This document shows positions 6,446-10,281 of a stretch of 10,281 nucleotides of DNA, one piece after another. The stretch is from an uncultured Ruminococcus sp. (lineage in GTDB: Bacteria; Bacillota; Clostridia; Oscillospirales; CAG-272), in contig CAJKRH010000056.1 of NCBI GenBank assembly GCA_905202255.1, positions 1 through 10,281 of the forward strand. Direction: 5' to 3'. How positions within the stretch are numbered: the stretch's first letter is position 1; each line of letters opens with the position of its first letter. The position numbers and the translations under genes are program-made. The notes below the pieces were generated by a model. The model had not been told where the DNA came from and did no database searches. It was given only the letters and a program-made list of their open reading frames with translations.

Positions 6446-6935
6446 AATTTATTTCGGGCGCGGCGAGGGCGTTCCCGCGATACCGACCGAGACGAAAAAG
6501 ACGGTGCGCGATGTGATAAAGCGCACACTGGAAAATGAAAATTTCGCATACGGGGCGGAAATTTCCGTCACATTTGTGCTTGATTCCGAGATTCACGCGA
6601 TGAATCTCGAGTATCGCGGCAAGGACAAGCCCACGGATGTGCTTTCCTTCCCGCTGACGAGCGGCACGCCCGAGCCGGAGGATATAATCGAGGGCATTGC
6701 GGCGCTGGGCGATATCGTTATCTCGCTTGAGACGGCGGAGCGGCAGGCGCGCGAATATGGGCACAGCACCATGCGGGAGATAGCGTTTCTCACGGTGCAT
6801 TCCATGCTGCATCTGCTCGGCTATGACCACGAGATAAGCGAAGAGGACGAAAAATATATGAACGATACCTGCGAGAAAATCCTTGCGGCGGCAGGACTTT
6901 TCCGCAATACGGCGATACCGGAGGAGAAAAAATAA
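6435..6935 (+). CDS. ybeY: Endoribonuclease YbeY (rRNA maturation factor)
   Basis: The metal site of the UPF0054/YbeY family is complete: HSMLHLLGYDH gives three histidines (122, 126, 132 with this start), and the DVLSFP motif lies at 68-73. The glycine often found after the first His is Ser here, a conservative change. YbeY is a zinc-dependent single-strand RNase acting in 16S rRNA 3'-end maturation and ribosome quality control. Two in-frame ATGs exist, at 6426 and 6435. The second is preferred because the GAGGA site (6421-6425) touches the first and sits nine bases before the second. That gives 166 residues and an 11-base overlap with phoH. The gene ends by sharing one base with the era start. 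Confidence 0.95.
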   Translation: MRNRIYFGRGEGVPAIPTETKKTVRDVIKRTLENENFAYGAEISVTFVLDSEIHAMNLEYRGKDKPTDVLSFPLTSGTPEPEDIIEGIAALGDIVISLETAERQAREYGHSTMREIAFLTVHSMLHLLGYDHEISEEDEKYMNDTCEKILAAAGLFRNTAIPEEKK

Positions 6936-7819
6936 TGGAGACAAAAAACCTTTTTGCGGCGATAATAGGACGCCCGAATGTGGGCAAGAGCACACTGCTC
7001 AATACGCTTCTCGGCGAGAAGATATCGATAGTTTCGAGCAAGCCGCAGACCACGAGAACAAAAATCACCGGCATACTGACAAAGGGTGAAACACAGTATG
7101 TTTTCATCGATACGCCCGGAATCCACAAGCCGAGAACAAAGCTCGGCGACTATATGATGGAAAAGGCGGGCGAAGCCGCAGGCGAGGTCGATATCATCCT
7201 CTTTCTCGTTGAGGCGGGCGATAAGATAGGACCCACCGAACGCGAACTGATGAAGAAATTTACCGTAATGCGCGTGCCGGCTTTGCTCATCGTAAACAAA
7301 ACGGACAAGAGCAATGCCCGCGAGATAGGCGATACGATACTGCGCTTCTCCGAGGTATATGATTTTGCCGCCGTCGTGCCGATAAGCGCAAAAAACGGCG
7401 AAAATACGGATATCATCATAGATGAAATATCGAAATTTGCGCAGGAGGGACCGCATTTCTTCCCCGACGATATGATAACCGACCAGCCCGAGCGAATCAT
7501 TGCTTCCGAGATAATCCGAGAGAAGATTCTGCTCACCCTGAGCGATGAGATACCGCACGGCGTGGCTGTCGCCATAGAGGAATTTCATGAGGAGGGCGGC
7601 ATGCTCTCCATACGAGCCGAGATATTCTGCGAGCGCGCCTCGCATAAGCCTATCATCATCGGCAAAAACGGCGAGAAGCTCAAGCTCATAGGTTCGCGCG
7701 CACGCGCCGACCTTGAGCGCTTCTTCGGCGAGAAAGTCTATCTGAATCTCTGGGTCAAGGTCAAGGAAAACTGGCGCGATAAGGCGGCGCTCGTTTCGAG
7801 CATGGGCTATAAAAACTGA
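6935..7819 (+). CDS. era: GTPase Era
   Basis: This 294-residue protein is the usual Era length, with all GTPase motifs: G1 GRPNVGKS (12-19), G2 region KPQTTRTKITG (36-46), G3 DTPG (59-62), G4 NKTD (121-124) and G5 SAK (151-153). A C-terminal KH domain contains the IIGKNGE loop (241-247), which binds the 3' end of 16S rRNA. Era acts as a 30S subunit assembly checkpoint at the cytoplasmic face. Its start overlaps the ybeY stop (TAATG), with GGAGGAG nine or so bases upstream. In Bacillus, dgkA and cdd lie between ybeY and era; both are absent here, so two ribosome-maturation genes are directly adjacent. Confidence 0.98.
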   Translation: METKNLFAAIIGRPNVGKSTLLNTLLGEKISIVSSKPQTTRTKITGILTKGETQYVFIDTPGIHKPRTKLGDYMMEKAGEAAGEVDIILFLVEAGDKIGPTERELMKKFTVMRVPALLIVNKTDKSNAREIGDTILRFSEVYDFAAVVPISAKNGENTDIIIDEISKFAQEGPHFFPDDMITDQPERIIASEIIREKILLTLSDEIPHGVAVAIEEFHEEGGMLSIRAEIFCERASHKPIIIGKNGEKLKLIGSRARADLERFFGEKVYLNLWVKVKENWRDKAALVSSMGYKN

Positions 7820-7830
7820 CCGACGCAAAG

Positions 7831-7875
7831 CGGCGGGAGTTTTCGCCGATGAGCGGAATGTTTTACCTGAAATAA
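7831..7875 (+). other. Era-recO gap: small hairpin and 8-codon open frame
   Basis: The 75-bp gap holds a stem CGGCG (7831-7835)/CGCCG (7844-7848) with GGAG in its loop, then ATG at 7849 opening an 8-codon frame, MSGMFYLK, which stops at 7873-7875, just before the recO ribosome binding site. GGGAG (7835-7839) is nine bases before this ATG. The frame is also open upstream without a standard start, reading REFSP before the Met. In Bacillus a tiny gene, yqzL, occupies this position. A shortened relative or a leader peptide is conceivable, but so is chance. Confidence 0.2.
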
Positions 7876-7894
7876 GCAAAAGGAGGTGCGTTTC

Positions 7895-8707
7895 TTGCAA
7901 CCTGTGAGAATATCGGGCTTGGTTTTACGCGAGACGCCTTTCGGCGAATCTGACAAGATGATGACCGTGCTCACTGCGGAGCGCGGGCGCATTTCCGTTT
8001 TCGCGCGGGGTGCACGCAGGCTGAAAAGCGACTTTTTTGTGGCTACACAGCTTTTCTGCTATACGGAATTTGTGCTTGTGCAGTCGAGCGAGAAATATTA
8101 CATAAGGGAATGTTCGCTGAAGGAAAGCTTCTACAGTGTCCGCAATACGCTTGAGGGACTTGCACTGGCAAGCTATATCGCCGATGTGGCGGCGGATGAG
8201 TCAACGGAGGAATGCGAGCATGCGGAGCTTCTGCGTCTCACTCTCAATTGCCTCTGGACTATCTGCGAGAAAAAGAAGCCGCTTCCGCAGATAAAGGCGG
8301 TTTTTGAGCTGCGGAGCGCCGCATATGCGGGCTTTATGCCTGACCTTGTCGGCTGTGCGGGCTGCGGAAACTACAATTTTCCTGTTTACTATATAGATAT
8401 TCCCGACGGGACCTTTCGCTGTGAGGAATGCTTCCGCAAAAATGCGGCGAATATGGAGCTTTATGCCGCGCGTGAGAACGAAGCGGAGGGCATATACTGC
8501 GATGCGCACCTGATAGTGCCGGTGTCACCTGATGTTTTCATAGCCATGCGCTATGCCGTGTATTCAAAGCCGGAACGTATTTTTGCCTTTGAGCTTTCAC
8601 CTGATGCGCTTGATGATTTCGCGGCTGTCTGCGAAAAATATCTGCTCTGCCATATGGAGCGAGGCTTCAAAACGTTGGATTTTTATCATTCCGTCGCGGA
8701 AAAATAA
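7895..8707 (+). CDS. recO: DNA repair protein RecO
   Basis: RecO mediates RecA loading on SSB-coated single strands in the RecFOR pathway. This 270-residue protein has the usual N-terminal OB-fold (about 1-80, with GLVLRETPFGESDKMMTVLT and a GRISVFARGARR segment), a helical middle and a zinc site with two CxxC pairs (C154/C157 and C176/C179). The start is TTG at 7895: AGGAGG (7881-7886) lies eight bases upstream, while the alternative GTG at 7886 overlaps that site and so cannot use it. The predicted N-terminus is then MQPVRISGLV, typical of RecO. The position after era is the standard Firmicute order. Confidence 0.96.
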   Translation: MQPVRISGLVLRETPFGESDKMMTVLTAERGRISVFARGARRLKSDFFVATQLFCYTEFVLVQSSEKYYIRECSLKESFYSVRNTLEGLALASYIADVAADESTEECEHAELLRLTLNCLWTICEKKKPLPQIKAVFELRSAAYAGFMPDLVGCAGCGNYNFPVYYIDIPDGTFRCEECFRKNAANMELYAARENEAEGIYCDAHLIVPVSPDVFIAMRYAVYSKPERIFAFELSPDALDDFAAVCEKYLLCHMERGFKTLDFYHSVAEK

Positions 8708-8724
8708 TTTATCGGAGAAGAAAA

Positions 8725-9333
8725 ATGGAAATAGCAAAATTTATTACGGAGCTTGCTTCATCCGCACCGTCCCCGGGCGGCGGCGGTGTCGCGGCGCTCT
8801 GCGGGGCACTCTCGGCGGCACTTTCGTCCATGGTATGCGAGCTGACGAGCGGCAAGAAGAAATATGCGCAGTATCAGGCGGATATAGAGCGGATTTCGGA
8901 GCGGGCAAAGAGTCTTGCCGCGGAATTTACCGTGCTGATGAGCGAGGATGAAGAAGCGTTTCTCCCGCTTTCCCGAGCGTACGGACTGCCGAAAGACGCC
9001 GAGGGCAGGGAGGAAATAATCGAAGCGGCGCTCGTGCGCGCGGCGGAGGTGCCTTTCCGCGTGCTCGGCAAATGCCGCGATGCGGCGGAGCTTGCCGCCG
9101 AACTTGCCGAAAAGGGAAGCAGACTTGTCGTGAGCGATGCGGGCGTTGCGGCGGCGGTATGCGAGGCGGCGGCAAAAAGTGCGGCACTCAATGTTTATGC
9201 CAATACGAAATTGATGAAGAACCGCGCGGCGGCAGATGCCACTGCGACGGAGACGTCGAAAATGGCGGAGGAAACGGTCTGCCTTTGCCGTCGTGCATAC
9301 GATGAAGTGGAAAAATATCTGAATAATATATAA
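8725..9333 (+). CDS. fchA: FchA-family cyclodeaminase / methenyl-THF cyclohydrolase
   Basis: This 202-residue protein matches the C-terminal (cyclodeaminase) domain of formiminotransferase-cyclodeaminase, which in many Clostridia stands alone. Recognisable parts are APSPGGGGVAAL (14-25), EDEEAF (74-79), VSDAGVAAAV (136-145) and ALNVYAN (154-160) in an all-helical fold rich in Ala. The family includes formimino-THF cyclodeaminase (releasing ammonia to give methenyl-THF) and methenyl-THF cyclohydrolase; sequence alone does not separate these. No formiminotransferase or glutamate-formimino gene is seen nearby. It lies 17 bp after recO and 18 bp before a FolD-like gene lacking cyclohydrolase residues, so the cyclohydrolase role is favoured. 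GGAGAAG precedes the ATG. Confidence 0.9.
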   Translation: MEIAKFITELASSAPSPGGGGVAALCGALSAALSSMVCELTSGKKKYAQYQADIERISERAKSLAAEFTVLMSEDEEAFLPLSRAYGLPKDAEGREEIIEAALVRAAEVPFRVLGKCRDAAELAAELAEKGSRLVVSDAGVAAAVCEAAAKSAALNVYANTKLMKNRAAADATATETSKMAEETVCLCRRAYDEVEKYLNNI

Positions 9334-9351
9334 TATAAAAAGGAAGAAAAA

Positions 9352-10200
9352 ATGGAAGAACTGAGAGGCGCGCCCGTAGCAAGGGCGATTATGGATAAAA
9401 CAGCAGGTGAGATAACGCGCCTTGCACAAGCGGGCATTATGCCGAAGCTTGCCGTTTTTCGCGTCGGGAGCCGAGAGGACGACATAGCATACGAGCGCTC
9501 GATAATAAAGCGGTTCTCTGCGGCGGGCGCGGCGGCAGAAGTGATGGCTCTTTCGGAGGACGCTACGCAGGAGAAGCTCGAAGCGGTAGTGAGACGCGCG
9601 GCAGATGACGAGAGCGTTCACGGAATACTTGTTTTCAGTCCGCTTCCGAAGAAATTCAATGCCGGGAGGATAAGAATGCTCATTCCGGCGGAAAAGGATG
9701 TCGACGGCATGACTGACGCTTCGCTTGCAGGCGTTTTCCGCGGGGACAAAAACGCATTCGCTCCCTGCACGGCGCAGGCTGTCGTCGAGATGCTCCGTCA
9801 TTACGGCATGGAAAATCTCGCGGGCAGGCGCGTGACGGTGGTGGGCAGAAGCACGGTTGTCGGTAAGCCGCTTGCAATGCTGCTGCTCGGCATGAACGCG
9901 ACGGTGACCGTTTGCCATACGAAAACGGCGGATACTGCGGGTGAATGCCGCCGCGCGGATATAGTGGTTGCGTGCGCAGGGCAGGCGAGAATGGTGAGCG
10001 GTGAATATATGTCGGCGGGGCAGACGATAATAGATGTCGGAATCAATGCCGACGGCGACGGAATCTGCGGAGATGTCGACTATGCGGCGGCGCAGGGTAT
10101 CGTCGCGGCGGCAACGCCGGTGCCGGGCGGAGTCGGCGCGGTGACAACGGCAGTGCTTCTTTCTCATACCGTGAGAAACGCCGCGAGGGCTTCGAGGTAA
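9352..10200 (+). CDS. folD: FolD-like methylene-THF dehydrogenase, cyclohydrolase residues changed
   Basis: This 282-residue protein has normal FolD length and both domains. The dinucleotide-binding part is well conserved: GRSTVVGKPLAMLLL (165-179), VCHTKT (187-192), IIDVGIN (226-232) and PGGVGAVTTAVL (258-269). The KDVDG motif (115-119) is present. The catalytic region differs. After Tyr47 the Lys expected four residues on (Lys56 in human MTHFD1) is Ile51, with a Lys only at 53. The usual VQLPLP is VFSPLP (94-99), replacing the active-site Gln (human Gln100) with Phe. PCTPxG is PCTAQA (138-143). From memory, similar variants occur in other Clostridia. Dehydrogenase activity is likely, cyclohydrolase activity doubtful. 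AGGAAG precedes the ATG. It forms a pair with fchA. Confidence 0.93.
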   Translation: MEELRGAPVARAIMDKTAGEITRLAQAGIMPKLAVFRVGSREDDIAYERSIIKRFSAAGAAAEVMALSEDATQEKLEAVVRRAADDESVHGILVFSPLPKKFNAGRIRMLIPAEKDVDGMTDASLAGVFRGDKNAFAPCTAQAVVEMLRHYGMENLAGRRVTVVGRSTVVGKPLAMLLLGMNATVTVCHTKTADTAGECRRADIVVACAGQARMVSGEYMSAGQTIIDVGINADGDGICGDVDYAAAQGIVAAATPVPGGVGAVTTAVLLSHTVRNAARASR

Positions 10201-10247
10201 AAATATCACCTCCTGCAAAATTTTTCAAAAAACTTTCATAAAAAGTA

Positions 10248-10276
10248 TTGACAATAGGTAAGAAGTGTGATATACT
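10248..10276 (+). promoter_or_regulatory. Strong sigma-A promoter pointing out of the window
   Basis: A perfect -35 TTGACA (10248-10253), a 17-bp spacer and TATACT (10271-10276) with an upstream TG at 10268-10269 (extended -10) make this the best promoter in the window. Transcription would start just beyond 10281, so its gene is not visible. An AT-rich stretch (10215-10247) precedes it and could act as an UP element. No rho-independent terminator for folD is visible between 10200 and the promoter. Confidence 0.8.
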
Positions 10277-10281
10277 GGTCA

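Noticed and set aside
6821..7900. Long minus-strand open frame opposite ybeY/era
   Set aside because: It is a shadow of era, with no independent coding evidence or plausible ribosome binding site.
10205..10214. ATCACCTCCT, identical to the anti-Shine-Dalgarno end of 16S rRNA
   Set aside because: No other 16S rRNA sequence surrounds it. Ten bases alone are weak evidence, and no minus-strand gene starts downstream of it.
8758..10218. 486-codon open frame on the minus strand opposite fchA/folD, with AGGAGGTG near its start
   Set aside because: It has no family match, an Arg/His-rich composition, and complete overlap with two conserved genes. The AGGAGG lies inside its first codons and so cannot serve this start.

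Overview
The window is a stretch of chromosome from a spore-forming Firmicute, most likely a moderately GC-rich member of the Clostridia. The evidence is the sporulation genes yqfC, yqfD and a ylbJ/spoVV-type gene, the conserved block yqfC-yqfD-phoH-ybeY-era-recO, a MutS2 with a C-terminal Smr domain, and strong GGAGG-type ribosome binding sites. No rRNA, tRNA, CRISPR array, transposase or phage gene was seen. The genus cannot be fixed from the sequence alone.

Layout. Positions 1-327 are non-coding and repeat-rich: a perfect 14-bp inverted repeat, several short GC hairpins, a three-unit tandem repeat and a pair of overlapping hairpins at the end of mutS2. On the minus strand, reading right to left, lie a ylbJ-like membrane protein gene (3929-3003), a small cysteine-rich protein of unknown function (2928-2722) with its own probable promoter, and mutS2 (2709-328). 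A 65-bp divergent gap with a near-perfect palindrome (about 3939-3984) separates ylbJ from the plus-strand cluster. That cluster is yqfC, yqfD, phoH, ybeY, era, recO, then fchA and folD. Most junctions overlap or are shorter than 25 bp, so it looks like one operon. The only larger gap is 75 bp between era and recO. A very good vegetative-type promoter at 10248-10276 points out of the right edge.

How the genes fit together. The ylbJ, yqfC and yqfD genes are sporulation genes, expected under the mother-cell factor sigma-E by analogy with Bacillus. The phoH, ybeY, era and recO genes are housekeeping (RNA/ribosome maturation and recombinational repair) and would need vegetative expression; a TGATATAAT element inside yqfD could provide it. 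Compared with Bacillus subtilis, the block lacks yqfF/pgpH, dgkA and cdd between phoH and era. The last two genes are a one-carbon folate pair.

The most interesting observation is in that pair. The FolD-like protein has lost the catalytic Lys and the Gln needed for the cyclohydrolase step but keeps its dinucleotide-binding motifs, and it sits directly after an FchA-family cyclodeaminase/cyclohydrolase. This suggests that the two steps normally joined in FolD are split between two neighbouring genes. No wholly new multi-gene system was recognised.
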